A stretch of 14,097 nt of DNA from SIG603 sp964369225 (GTDB taxonomy: Bacteria; Bacillota; Clostridia; Oscillospirales; Acutalibacteraceae), in NCBI GenBank assembly GCA_964369225.1, contig CAYJER010000052.1, positions 1 to 14,097 on the forward strand, read 5' to 3'. Below, one piece after another: positions 1-6,462 of the stretch (its first letter is position 1; the number at the start of each line of letters is the position of its first letter). Both the position numbers and the translations under genes were made by a program. The notes under the pieces are model-generated. The model was not told the DNA's origin. It made no database searches and saw only the letters and a program-made list of their open reading frames with translations.

Positions 1-13
1 TTTTCTATTTTTC

Positions 14-39
14 GGGCGACCACACTGGGTCGCCCCTAC
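14..39. repeat. Family A hairpin, single arm at window edge
   Basis: The arm GGGCGACC (14-21) pairs perfectly with GGTCGCCC (28-35) around a 6-base loop and is followed by CCTAC. Read on the minus strand it begins TGTAGGGGCGACC, the same outer word as the hairpins at 1621-1702 and 8035-8115. The flank TTTGTGCGTTT (46-56) is close to the reverse complement of the flank left of the 8035 copy (AAACGCACAAATTG). It is therefore probably one half of a two-arm element whose other half lies beyond the window. It sits just downstream of mreD and could stall or end transcription, but there is no T-tract. Confidence 0.6.
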
Positions 40-94
40 AATAGTTTGTGCGTTTCAATGAATTTATTTTATATCCAAAATCTTAATAGATACA

Positions 95-646
95 TTAAAC
101 ACTCTTATTTTTTTCAAATTTAATATAGCTTGTTCCAGTGTAAACCCCAAAATTAATCAAATAAACAATAGGCAAACAAAGAGCCGAATATAGGTAAACC
201 GGTAAATATTTATCTATAAAAACAAGACTTACCGACGAAAATCCTGCAACGCAATATCTAAAAATCCAATCCAAACAAACTGCAACAAAAAGCGATACTA
301 AACCTGTAATTATCGAGCTTTTAAGCGTGGCTTTTAGTTTGTATTGTATAAACACTCTTATTGCACAACATAGAATTGTCATAATAATTGCGAATAACCC
401 TAGGTGATTTCCATAAGAAAAATCTATTAAAATTCCTGCAAACAAGCCTGTATAAAGAGCGGTCATCTCGTCTTCTACCAATGCAATTGTTATTGCAGCT
501 ACTAAAATCAGTGACGGCGTTGCACCTAAAATTTTTGGAACAAAGTTAGGGCTTGTCTGCACTACATACAATAAGATTAGCTCAATAGCATAAAGCAAAT
601 ATTTAATTGTCCTGTTGACTTGTTTCCTGTTGACTGCTAACTTCAT
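95..646 (-). CDS. mreD: Rod shape-determining protein MreD
   Basis: MreD is a small integral membrane component of the elongasome and links MreC and MreB to the peptidoglycan synthases. The 183-residue product is almost entirely hydrophobic, with about five or six membrane segments (roughly residues 14-33, 42-58, 64-78, 84-102, 110-132 and 148-170). It carries the family-typical stretch GLFAGILIDFSYGNHLG (residues 67-83). I chose the ATG at 646: AGAGG (656-660) lies 9 bases upstream of it, whereas the in-frame ATG at 655 would directly abut that same site. The gene overlaps the 3' end of mreC by 44 bases, which suggests translational coupling. It is the last mre gene on this strand. Identity is secure from hydropathy, size and position after mreC; the exact start is less certain. 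Confidence 0.88.
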   Translation of the reverse strand: MKLAVNRKQVNRTIKYLLYAIELILLYVVQTSPNFVPKILGATPSLILVAAITIALVEDEMTALYTGLFAGILIDFSYGNHLGLFAIIMTILCCAIRVFIQYKLKATLKSSIITGLVSLFVAVCLDWIFRYCVAGFSSVSLVFIDKYLPVYLYSALCLPIVYLINFGVYTGTSYIKFEKNKSV

Positions 647-1496
647 CGGTGTCATCCTCTTTTTCTGTTACTTCAAAACCTACCTCAAAGTCTGTGATAA
701 TAAATAGTTCAGACACAATTTCAATGTCTGCATAAGGCTTAACAATGGCGTTAATTTGAGAAGTTTCTTTGTCTGTTTCAAGGTATAAAACTTCTCCTAT
801 TAAAATTTTATCGGGGAAAACCTCACTAGCACCAGAGGTACTTATAATAGTTCCCTCGTCAATCTTAGTAGATTTAGAAAGATACTCAAGCCTTACAAGA
901 CCAGATAAAGAAAGCTCTGGTGTAGAACTAATAACACCGCTTTCAAGCAACTCCTCTGATATAGCACCAATGCTAACTTTTTCAGACAAAATGCTATCAA
1001 CAGTAGCAGAAGAAGTAGTAACCGAACTTACAATTCCAAACACACCCTCTTGTGTTATGGCTAAGTCACCTACCTCTATTCCGTTAGATGAACCAACATC
1101 TATGCTAACAGAGTTTAAAACTATGTCTTTAGCCAAAACGGTAGCAGGAACTATGTTAAAATCAACTCTATCTTCTTTTAATTCAAGAGCTTGTTTATAT
1201 AATTCATTTTGTCTTTGAAGATCGTAGTATGAAATTAATTGCTCTTTAAGCGCTGTATTTTCTTTTAATAATTCATTGCTATAATTTTCTAGTTCTTCAC
1301 GGCTTAATCCGTCATATTTTAGTTGTTCTTGAGCCGTTAATTCGTTTAAATTACTTTTCATAGGGTTTGTCACAAGTCCGAAAACGTCTGCAAGGCTTAC
1401 AGAACTAATACTGGCAGATAATATAGAAATGCCTGTCATAATTACAATGACTATAAGCATTATTTTAAATGTGTTACTTCTAAAAAAACCTTTCAA
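603..1496 (-). CDS. mreC: Rod shape-determining protein MreC
   Basis: MreC is a bitopic membrane protein that forms filaments outside the membrane and organises the lateral-wall synthesis complex with MreD, MreB, RodA and PBP2. The 297-residue product has a short cytoplasmic N-terminus, one membrane segment (about 11-31) and a coiled coil rich in E, L and N (about 62-108). The double beta-barrel domain (about 115-270) includes GSSNGIEVGDLAITQEG and the later SGLVRLEYLSKSTKI stretch. A short acidic, Q/S-rich tail (278-297) follows. The start codon is TTG, supported by AGGAG (1505-1509) 8 bases upstream. mreB lies 280 bp upstream on the same strand, an unusually wide gap filled by a composite repeat, so mreC may depend on read-through or on a promoter I could not identify. 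Confidence 0.93.
   Translation of the reverse strand: MKGFFRSNTFKIMLIVIVIMTGISILSASISSVSLADVFGLVTNPMKSNLNELTAQEQLKYDGLSREELENYSNELLKENTALKEQLISYYDLQRQNELYKQALELKEDRVDFNIVPATVLAKDIVLNSVSIDVGSSNGIEVGDLAITQEGVFGIVSSVTTSSATVDSILSEKVSIGAISEELLESGVISSTPELSLSGLVRLEYLSKSTKIDEGTIISTSGASEVFPDKILIGEVLYLETDKETSQINAIVKPYADIEIVSELFIITDFEVGFEVTEKEDDTDEVSSQQETSQQDN
611..640 (-). repeat. 15-bp in-frame tandem duplication at the mreC 3' end
   Basis: On the plus strand CCTGTTGACT occurs at 611-620 and again at 626-635, a 15-base period. In the mreC frame this doubles the Ser-Gln-Gln unit of the C-terminal tail (SSQQETSQQDN). The duplication lies wholly inside the mreC/mreD overlap, so it also lengthens the N-terminus of MreD by five residues. 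Confidence 0.7.
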
Positions 1497-1504
1497 GGTT
1501 TGTT

Positions 1505-1509
1505 CTCCT
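1505..1509 (-). promoter_or_regulatory. Ribosome binding site fixing the TTG start of mreC
   Basis: The minus strand reads AGGAG followed by 8 bases and TTG. This is the only good Shine-Dalgarno site near the N-terminus of MreC and supports TTG at 1496 as the start. Confidence 0.8.
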
Positions 1510-1527
1510 CTCTGATTAATAAATAGC

Positions 1528-1767
1528 TTAGACTAAAAGTTAATGGCTAAAAGTGAAAGACTAATGTGAAAATCCTTGCGGATTTTTCGATTTAAAATTA
1601 ATTCGTTAAATTCACCAATTCATGTAGGGGCGGATATTATCCGCCTAAGAAATTTAGACAAAATTACAGACTTTATAGGCGGATAATATCCGCCCCTACA
1701 TGGCTAAACTTGATAAGAGACACGTCTAAAATAGTCCTTCACCATTCACCTTTAACCATTAGTCTAA
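1528..1767. mobile_element. 240-bp composite repeat between mreB and mreC (MITE-like)
   Basis: The element is bounded by 36-base imperfect inverted ends: 1528-1563 (TTAGACTAA...GACTA) matches the reverse complement of 1732-1767 at roughly three quarters of positions. Inside, in order, are the core of repeat family B (GTGAAAATCCTTGCGGATTT, 1566-1585) and a full family A hairpin pair (1621-1702). There is no open frame and no recognisable transposase, so if mobile it would be non-autonomous. It fills nearly the whole gap between the mreB stop and the mreC start. The flanks of the inner A unit (AATTAATTCGTTAAA left, GATAAGAGACACGTCT right) recur around the copy at 7999-8141. The mobile-element reading is inference; the terminal inverted repeats are seen directly. 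Confidence 0.5.
1621..1702. repeat. Family A two-arm hairpin (25-bp perfect inverted repeat)
   Basis: Bases 1621-1645 are the exact reverse complement of 1678-1702, 25 of 25 positions, separated by 32 bases. Each arm is itself self-complementary at its core (GGCGGATA/TATCCGCC), so the DNA or RNA could fold either as one long hairpin or as two small ones, as in paired REP units. The outer word is ATGTAGGGG on both sides. On the minus strand it lies in the mreB-mreC transcript, where it may act as a processing or attenuation site. Confidence 0.8.
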
Positions 1768-1775
1768 AAAAGTTT

Positions 1776-2789
1776 TTAACCGTAATAGTCTAGGGCTTTT
1801 ACAAGTCCTAAAACAACTGTAGTTGCACCTTTTTTAACTATATAGCTATCAAGACCGCATTGCTCTTTTATAAATTCGCAAAGACCCTTTAATTTAGCGG
1901 CTGAACCTGCTATCATAACGTTTGTACCAATAATATCGCCAGAAATTTGTGACGGCAAACTTTCACAAGCCTTAAGCAAACATCTAACAACCACTAACGC
2001 CGCCTCTGTTGCAATTTCTTTAAACTCATGCGAATAAACCATTATACTTCTTGGCAGATTATCTTTAATGTCTCTGCCTTTAACCTCTATAGAAGCAATT
2101 CCTGAATGTTTACTAGCGTAAATATCGGCAAGTTCTATTTTAATATTTTCGGCAGTAGTTGCAGAAATTTGGAGCTTATATTTTAGTTTTATATATCTAG
2201 TAATTTTTTCGTCTATGCTTTTTCCGCCTTCACGCTCTAAATGGTAAGAAATTAAAGTTCCATATGAGCAAACAGAAGCCTGAGTATGACCTGAACCCAT
2301 GTTTACAGTCAATTGAGCTGTAGGGGTTGTAGGCTCTATTCCTTGCCCTAAAATTGTGGCAATAGACTCTGATAAAAGTTTAACCTCTTTTGCGCCTGCT
2401 AATATTGCGGTGTCGTAAAAAGCAGTCTTTTCTACCTCTGTAGCTCCAGACGGAAAAGACATCATAACCTTTACATTTGTAAAAGCTATTTTTTTAAGGA
2501 CTATTTTTAAAAATGATTTAAGCATTGTAGAAGCTAACTCTAGGTCTGCTACAACTCCGTTTTGAATTGGATGTATTATTCTAGCGTTAGCGCCTGCTCT
2601 GCCTTGCAAATCTCTTGCCTCTACACCTAATGCCACTATATCATCTGATGTATTATCAAGTGCAACAAGGCTTGGAAAAGAGTAGATTTTATTGTCTCCT
2701 CTTAAGATTATATAGGTATTTGCAGAACCTAAATCTATAGCTAATTCATCTTTAGAAACTAGGTTCAACAAGTTTTTGTGTTTAAACAA
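1776..2789 (-). CDS. mreB: Divergent MreB-type actin homologue
   Basis: MreB polymerises under the membrane and guides lateral wall synthesis. The 337-residue product aligns over its full length with the family: phosphate-1 loop IDLGSANT (18-25), FPSGATEVEK (112-121), GAKEV (132-136), AENIKIEL (213-220) and VKGRD (236-240) are recognisable. The active-site motifs are degenerate. The usual IEEP is LSES (139-142); the phosphate-2 loop, usually DIGGGTTE, is NMGSGHTQ (163-170); and the adenosine loop, usually TGGGA, is AGSAA (294-298). Polymerisation or ATP hydrolysis may therefore be altered, or this may be a paralogue with a canonical MreB elsewhere. The start is TTG at 2789, with AGGTGG 7 bases upstream. 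Position ahead of mreC-mreD supports the assignment. No frameshift or stop is seen, so it is not an obvious pseudogene. Confidence 0.85.
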   Translation of the reverse strand: MFKHKNLLNLVSKDELAIDLGSANTYIILRGDNKIYSFPSLVALDNTSDDIVALGVEARDLQGRAGANARIIHPIQNGVVADLELASTMLKSFLKIVLKKIAFTNVKVMMSFPSGATEVEKTAFYDTAILAGAKEVKLLSESIATILGQGIEPTTPTAQLTVNMGSGHTQASVCSYGTLISYHLEREGGKSIDEKITRYIKLKYKLQISATTAENIKIELADIYASKHSGIASIEVKGRDIKDNLPRSIMVYSHEFKEIATEAALVVVRCLLKACESLPSQISGDIIGTNVMIAGSAAKLKGLCEFIKEQCGLDSYIVKKGATTVVLGLVKALDYYG

Positions 2790-2796
2790 ATTATTT

Positions 2797-2802
2797 CCAC
2801 CT
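2797..2802 (-). promoter_or_regulatory. Ribosome binding site fixing the TTG start of mreB
   Basis: The minus strand reads AGGTGG, 7 bases, then TTG. There is no closer ATG in frame, so the TTG at 2787-2789 is the best start. Confidence 0.75.
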
Positions 2803-2823
2803 CTTAAAATTCTCGTTTTTCAT

Positions 2824-2852
2824 ATTTTAACATTTTTCTATGAATTTAACAA
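2824..2852 (-). promoter_or_regulatory. Probable sigma-A promoter of mreB
   Basis: On the minus strand TTGTTA (2847-2852) is followed by a 17-base spacer and TAAAAT (2824-2829). TGT directly precedes the -10 (extended -10). Transcription would begin near 2817, about 28 bases ahead of the mreB start. Confidence 0.6.
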
Positions 2853-2901
2853 GTTAATTTTTAAAATATTTTGTTATGTTTATAAATAAATTTATTAATA
2901 T

Positions 2902-2995
2902 ATTGTAGGGCAAGGGCGTTATACTTAGTGAAAAGCGAAAAATGAATAGTGAAAAGTTTATGTGAAAATCCTATCGGATTATTTGATTAAAGGCT
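2902..2995 (+). repeat. Family B dispersed repeat, copy 1
   Basis: A ~94-bp unit starting ATTGTAGGG, followed by a run of GTGAAAA-type words (TTAGTGAAAAGCGAAAAATG), then GTGAAAATCC-TATC-GGATTATTTGATTAAAG. It matches 10148-10240 nearly base for base and matches 5885-5957 on the opposite strand. It lies between the mreB promoter and the ackA terminator, and no gene lies in this gap. Confidence 0.8.
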
Positions 2996-3006
2996 TTTTG
3001 TTACAT

Positions 3007-3038
3007 AAAAAAAGGCATGTACTTTTCATACACGCCTT
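3007..3038 (-). terminator. Rho-independent terminator of ackA
   Basis: On the minus strand AAGGCGTGTA (3029-3038) pairs with TACATGCCTT (3012-3021), a 10-bp stem with one G-T wobble and a 7-base loop, followed directly by seven Ts (3007-3013). It lies 12 bases past the ackA stop codon. It is the best terminator in the window. Confidence 0.9.
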
Positions 3039-3050
3039 AAACCTATTTAA

Positions 3051-4256
3051 TTAAAGTGATTCAACAATATTTTTTGTATCTCTAGCAATAACTATCTCTT
3101 CGTTAGTTGGAATAATAAATGCCTTTACCTTACTTCCTGGTTTTGTGATTTCAGCCTCAACGCCCTTAGCTTTTAAGTTAGCCTCTGCATCAAAATCAAC
3201 ACCAAAGCAAGCCATGTCACGAAGAACTCTATCTCTTAAGTAAAGTTGATTTTCACCTAAACCAGCTGTGAATACGATTGCATCTACTCCGCCTAAAGCC
3301 GCTATGTAGCTACCAATAAACTTCTTGATTTGGTATGTTAGCATGTCATGAGCTAGTTTAGCACGTGGGTTACCCTCTTCCTCTGCCTTTAGAATGTCTC
3401 TGTCATCGCTAGAAACTCCTGAAATACCTAGTAGACCAGACTTCTTATTGAATATGTCAGATAATTGAGATGGGCTTAGGTTTTCTTTTTCTGCTATAAA
3501 TGCAACTACTGATGGATCTAGTGTACCTGTTCTTGTTCCCATCATAAAGCCGTCAAGTGGAGTAAGACCCATGCTTGTGTCTATAACTCTTCCACCGTCA
3601 ATAGCTGCAATCGATGAACCGTTACCTATATGACATGAAACAATTTTAAGGTCTTTAATATCTTTACCCATAATTCTAGCACACTCTGCGCTTACGTATC
3701 TATGAGAAGTTCCGTGGAATCCGTATCTTCTAATGCCATATTTCTCATAGTACTCATAAGGAATAGCGAACATGTAGGCATGCTCTGGCATTGTTGAGTG
3801 GAAAGATGTGTCAAATACACAAACTTGTGGAACGTCTGCACTGAAAACATTTAGACATGCCTTAATACCTTCAACATGTGCGCCGTTATGTAAAGGAGCT
3901 AGTGGAATTAAGCTTTCAATACCACTTAAAACCTCATCGGTTACTAACATTGATTCGCTAAATAAAGCTCCACCTTGAACAACTCTGTGTCCAATTGCGC
4001 TGACTTCACTTAAATCTGAAATAACACCGTTTACAGGATCTGTAAGTGCATTCTTGACTTCTTGGAAAGCCTCTGTGTGGTTGCACATTCTAACTTCATT
4101 CCAAATTGCTCTTCCGTCGCTTGTCTTGTGTCCGAATATGCCTAGCTCTAAACCGATTTTTTCACAGTTACCTTTAGCTAGCATTTGCTCTGTTTCCATG
4201 TCGATTAATTGATACTTTAGTGATGAACTACCTGCGTTAATTACAAGAATTTTCAT
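3051..4256 (-). CDS. ackA: Acetate kinase
   Basis: AckA interconverts acetyl phosphate plus ADP with acetate plus ATP in the cytoplasm, the main ATP-yielding step of acetate fermentation. The 401-residue product has the normal family length. Visible motifs: NAGSSSLKY (7-15), the arginine of GHRVVQGG (R91), FDTSFH (D149), RRYGFHGTSH (H181), CHIGNGSSI (208-216), MGTRTGTLDP (R242), FTAGLGEN (329-336) and PTNEE (383-387). These match the known substrate, transition-state and metal-binding residues. The start is the ATG at 4256, with GGAGG 7 bases upstream; the frame stays open 22 codons further but without support. It is transcribed alone from its own promoter to its own terminator. No phosphotransacetylase gene (pta), its usual partner, is adjacent. 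Confidence 0.98.
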   Translation of the reverse strand: MKILVINAGSSSLKYQLIDMETEQMLAKGNCEKIGLELGIFGHKTSDGRAIWNEVRMCNHTEAFQEVKNALTDPVNGVISDLSEVSAIGHRVVQGGALFSESMLVTDEVLSGIESLIPLAPLHNGAHVEGIKACLNVFSADVPQVCVFDTSFHSTMPEHAYMFAIPYEYYEKYGIRRYGFHGTSHRYVSAECARIMGKDIKDLKIVSCHIGNGSSIAAIDGGRVIDTSMGLTPLDGFMMGTRTGTLDPSVVAFIAEKENLSPSQLSDIFNKKSGLLGISGVSSDDRDILKAEEEGNPRAKLAHDMLTYQIKKFIGSYIAALGGVDAIVFTAGLGENQLYLRDRVLRDMACFGVDFDAEANLKAKGVEAEITKPGSKVKAFIIPTNEEIVIARDTKNIVESL

Positions 4257-4263
4257 TGTTATT

Positions 4264-4268
4264 CCTCC
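4264..4268 (-). promoter_or_regulatory. Ribosome binding site fixing the ackA start
   Basis: The minus strand reads GGAGG, 7 bases, ATG. It places the start at 4256 and excludes the 22-codon upstream extension of the frame. Confidence 0.88.
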
Positions 4269-4310
4269 AAATATATTTAAAACTATTGCTAAATTGGTGT
4301 CGCATATTAT

Positions 4311-4339
4311 ATAATAATACAAATAGATAAAAATTTCAA
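4311..4339 (-). promoter_or_regulatory. Probable sigma-A promoter of ackA
   Basis: On the minus strand TTGAAA (4334-4339), a 17-base spacer, then TATTAT (4311-4316). A TATAAT (4307-4312) overlaps but would give a 21-base spacer. The leader would be about 50 bases. The site backs directly onto the tandem repeat that precedes the divergent tmcAL. Confidence 0.6.
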
Positions 4340-4361
4340 GTCAAAAGAGGCAAAAAATTTG

Positions 4362-4539
4362 AAAAATAAAAGAAAAAGGACAGTCACGGGGAATAATCCC
4401 GAAAATTTTATCGCATTTTGTGCGGCAAAAATGACAAGGTCATAAAAATCAAAAATAAAAGAAAAAGGACAGTCACGGGGAATAATCCCGAAATTTTTAT
4501 CGCATTTTGTGCGGCAAAAATGACAAGGTCATAAGAATG
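4362..4539 (+). repeat. 89-bp tandem duplication ahead of tmcAL
   Basis: Two adjacent units, 4362-4450 and 4451-4539, are nearly identical; the visible differences are a few bases in the middle and the final bases. Each contains CGGG-GAATAAT-CCCG and CGCA-TTTTG-TGCG hairpins and an AAGG Shine-Dalgarno-like site (4435-4438 and 4524-4527). At the end of unit 1 the sequence reads CATAAAAATC; at the end of unit 2 it reads CATAAGAATG, and that ATG is the tmcAL start. The second unit thus carries the leader and start codon of tmcAL, and the first is a start-less copy. The two units are not in the same frame, since 89 is not a multiple of three. Confidence 0.9.
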
Positions 4540-5709
4540 ATAAAAAATAAAAAAATTACTGCGGTAATTTGCGAATTTAACCCCTTACACAAGGGTCATA
4601 AACATTTATTAAATAAAATGAGAGAAAATTCTCTAGTTGTATGTGTCATGAGCGGAAACTTTGTGCAAAGAGGAGATCTTGCAATCATAGACAAATGGCA
4701 AAGAACAAAAATGGCTCTAGCCTGTGGTGCAGACCTTGTTATTGAACTTCCTTTAAGCATAGCTACTTCAAATGCTGAAACTTTTTCCTTTGGAGCGGTA
4801 GAGATAATTAATTCACTGGGAATAGTAGACGAGCTTCATTTTGGCTCTGAATGCGGAGACACAAAAAGACTAAAAGAAATTGTAGATTTACTGGGCACAG
4901 AAGAATATCAAAAAGAGCTTAAAATAAATTTAAGCAAAGGCATTAGCTTTGCTACAGCCAGAGAAATTACTGTTTCTAGCCTTTTAAACTGCTATAATGA
5001 GGAGCTTAAAGGCTCTAACAACAACCTAGCAATCGAATATATGAAAGCTCTTAATAGTTTAAACTCAAATATAAAACCTGTAACAATTAAAAGAATTGGA
5101 GCAGGACACGATGAAATTTCAAGTGGTGATACTCTTTCTGCAATGCAGATAAGGGGCATGATTAAAACAGACGACAAAAACATCTATGATAATATCCCAG
5201 AAGAAGGCATAGAAATTCTAAAAAATTCAAATGGTCCTTATCTTATATCTAAGCTTGAGACTGCAATCCTTTGTAAATTAAGGTCTTTGAGCATAGAAGA
5301 TTTAAGACAAGTTCCAGATATTAGCGAGGGTTTAGAGAACAGACTGTTTTCTGCAATTAAAAAAGCCGTTAGCATAGAAGAATTAATTTCGCTTACCAAA
5401 ACTAAAAGATACACCCACGCAAGAATAAGAAGAATAATTCTTCACGCATTTTTAGGCGTAAATAAAGACATGCAAAAAAACGCCTATGTAAGAATTTTAG
5501 GCTTTAATAGGGCAGGTAAAGAGATTATTTCAAAATCAAATAAAACCTTGCCTATTTTAGGCAAGGCTTCAGACATTAATAAATTTTCGGAATTTGCAAA
5601 GAGCATTTTTGAGCTTGAATGTATGGCTGACGATATCTATGCCCTAGCCACAGAGAAAAAAATCCCATGCGGTTTAGATTACACTATGGGAATTATAATT
5701 AAAGACTAA
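4537..5709 (+). CDS. tmcAL: tRNA(Met) cytidine acetate ligase TmcAL
   Basis: TmcAL uses acetate and ATP to acetylate the wobble cytidine (C34) of elongator tRNA-Met, giving ac4C and accurate AUG decoding. The 390-residue product begins with a nucleotidyltransferase fold: EFNPLHKGH (13-21, with the HxGH nucleotide-binding motif), SGNFVQRGD (39-47), GADLVIELP (64-72) and FGSECGD (102-108). Later family motifs include NNNLAIEYMKAL (161-172) and RYTHARIRRIL (291-301). The length fits the family. I chose ATG 4537, with AAGG 9 bases upstream, over an in-frame TTG at 4507 that has no ribosome site. It is divergent from ackA, whose product makes or uses the same substrate, acetate. I saw no clear terminator downstream, where dispersed repeats begin almost at once. 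Confidence 0.93.
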   Translation: MIKNKKITAVICEFNPLHKGHKHLLNKMRENSLVVCVMSGNFVQRGDLAIIDKWQRTKMALACGADLVIELPLSIATSNAETFSFGAVEIINSLGIVDELHFGSECGDTKRLKEIVDLLGTEEYQKELKINLSKGISFATAREITVSSLLNCYNEELKGSNNNLAIEYMKALNSLNSNIKPVTIKRIGAGHDEISSGDTLSAMQIRGMIKTDDKNIYDNIPEEGIEILKNSNGPYLISKLETAILCKLRSLSIEDLRQVPDISEGLENRLFSAIKKAVSIEELISLTKTKRYTHARIRRIILHAFLGVNKDMQKNAYVRILGFNRAGKEIISKSNKTLPILGKASDINKFSEFAKSIFELECMADDIYALATEKKIPCGLDYTMGIIIKD

Positions 5710-5736
5710 GGACTAATGGTGAATGGCGAAAGACTA
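5703..5736 (+). repeat. Family D end repeat (GACTAATGG type)
   Basis: GACTAATGGTGAATGGCGAA and its surroundings, starting over the tmcAL stop codon, match the reverse complement of the right end of the composite element (1732-1767). Only one end is seen here, so this may be the edge of a degraded element running through the family A hairpin and family B copy to about 5957. Confidence 0.55.
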
Positions 5737-5803
5737 TTTTTGTCACTAGTGCGTTTGTAGGGGAGGATATCAACTTTTAGAAATTAAGCTAACTTAAATG
5801 TAC

Positions 5804-5830
5804 ATTGTAAGGGACGGGTTTTCCGTCCCG
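5804..5830. repeat. Family A hairpin, single arm
   Basis: GGGACGG (5811-5817) pairs with CCGTCCC (5823-5829) around GTTTT, preceded by ATTGTAA. The core is the same as in the 8035-8115 copy, but the second arm is missing. A damaged relative, TTTGTAGGGGAGGATATCAA, lies at 5754-5773. Confidence 0.7.
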
Positions 5831-5884
5831 ATAAAACTAGCGATTTTAGCTGAATCCTAACAAAAACAAAATTTTTATTTTAAA

Positions 5885-5957
5885 AGCTTTTAATCAAAAA
5901 AATCCGCAAGGATTTTCACATGAACTTTTCACTATTCATTTTTATCTCTTCACTAAA
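5885..5957 (-). repeat. Family B dispersed repeat, inverted copy
   Basis: On the minus strand this reads AGTGAAGAGATAAAAATG, then AATAGTGAAAAGTTCATG, then TGAAAATCC-TTGC-GGATTTTTTTGATTAAAAG. It matches copies 2902-2995 and 10148-10240 in reverse orientation but lacks the TGTAGGGG end. On the minus strand the hairpin is followed by a T-run. Between here and 6041 I see only A/T-rich DNA. Confidence 0.75.
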
Positions 5958-6041
5958 TTTCTAATTTTAAAATTGGATAAATATTCTTTTTTGTTTCAAA
6001 TTAAGCTTTCAACATAGAATTTGAAAAAATGCTTAAATCTT

Positions 6042-6181
6042 TGTGGAAAAGTATGGTTATAGCATTTGAATTATTGTGGAAAAGTCTGTGGAAAAAGTTG
6101 AAAACTCGCAGAAATAAGCCATTTTTTCTTTCCACAACATTTCAACACGAGTTATCAACATATTCCACAGAGTTATCAACA
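6042..6181. other. DnaA-box cluster, candidate replication origin (oriC-like)
   Basis: Seven 9-mers resembling the DnaA box TTATCCACA lie within 140 bases. Three are TGTGGAAAA (6042-6050, 6075-6083, 6087-6095), the reverse complement of TTTTCCACA and one mismatch from consensus. Two are TTATCAACA (6152-6160, 6173-6181), also one mismatch. Two are weaker: CTTTCCACA (6128-6136) and TATTCCACA (6161-6169). The first three face one way and the last four the other. A/T-rich DNA follows (6182-6475), with TAGGAATAGTAG at 6231-6242, loosely like a DnaA-trio. The arrangement resembles Firmicute origin regions next to dnaA, but neither dnaA nor dnaN is in the window. It could instead be a DnaA-titrating or regulatory cluster. 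Confidence 0.55.
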
Positions 6182-6374
6182 TAAAAATTTAGTGCATTTT
6201 AGGTTTTTATTTCTTTAAAAGACTTATTACTAGGAATAGTAGATTATTTTGTCCCTATTAGCATATATTGTGATAGATTTTGTCAAGTATTTTTTTTTGC
6301 TGTAGTTTTTTAGTACTAAAAATTTATGTATAAAAATTACCAAAGAGGTTTTCACAAATTTAACATTTAAACAG

Positions 6375-6403
6375 TTTTCAAATGCCAAAAAACGTGGTAT
6401 AAT
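6375..6403 (+). promoter_or_regulatory. Probable promoter of the 6476-7943 operon
   Basis: TTTTCA (6375-6380), a 17-base spacer and TATAAT (6398-6403), with TGG before the -10 (extended -10). Transcription would begin near 6410, giving a leader of about 66 bases. Confidence 0.65.
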
Positions 6404-6446
6404 AAGAGTATTGCGAGAAAATTTAAAAATTATGTCATAAAAAATA

Positions 6447-6462
6447 ATGTATAATTATACAT
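6447..6462. promoter_or_regulatory. 16-bp perfect palindrome abutting the ribosome binding site
   Basis: ATGTATAATTATACAT is perfectly self-complementary and ends directly before AAAGGAGA (6463-6470), the ribosome binding site of the next gene. It may be an operator downstream of the promoter, or an RNA hairpin limiting ribosome access. It is weak as RNA because it is nearly all A/T. Function is inference. Confidence 0.35.

Noticed and set aside
769..1218. Long open frame antisense to mreC.
   Set aside because: It is a mirror of the mreC coding frame with low-complexity Ser/Thr-rich translation and no ribosome site. Similar antisense frames in tmcAL, ftsE, ftsX, the DUF6062-like gene and the surface protein gene were rejected for the same reason.
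4257..4322. A 22-codon upstream extension of the ackA frame.
   Set aside because: GGAGG at 4264-4268 sits inside it at the right distance from the ATG at 4256, the family N-terminus begins there, and the putative promoter overlaps the extension.
4507..4536. A TTG start ten codons upstream of the chosen tmcAL start.
   Set aside because: It has no ribosome site, lies within the repeated hairpin unit, and the family N-terminus begins near the later ATG.
4362..4539. Possible CRISPR array.
   Set aside because: Only two adjacent full-length units of 89 bp with no unique spacers and no cas genes; it is a tandem duplication.
6450..6455. TATAAT inside the palindrome as a second promoter.
   Set aside because: There is no -35-like hexamer 16-18 bases upstream, and transcription would begin at or past the ribosome site.
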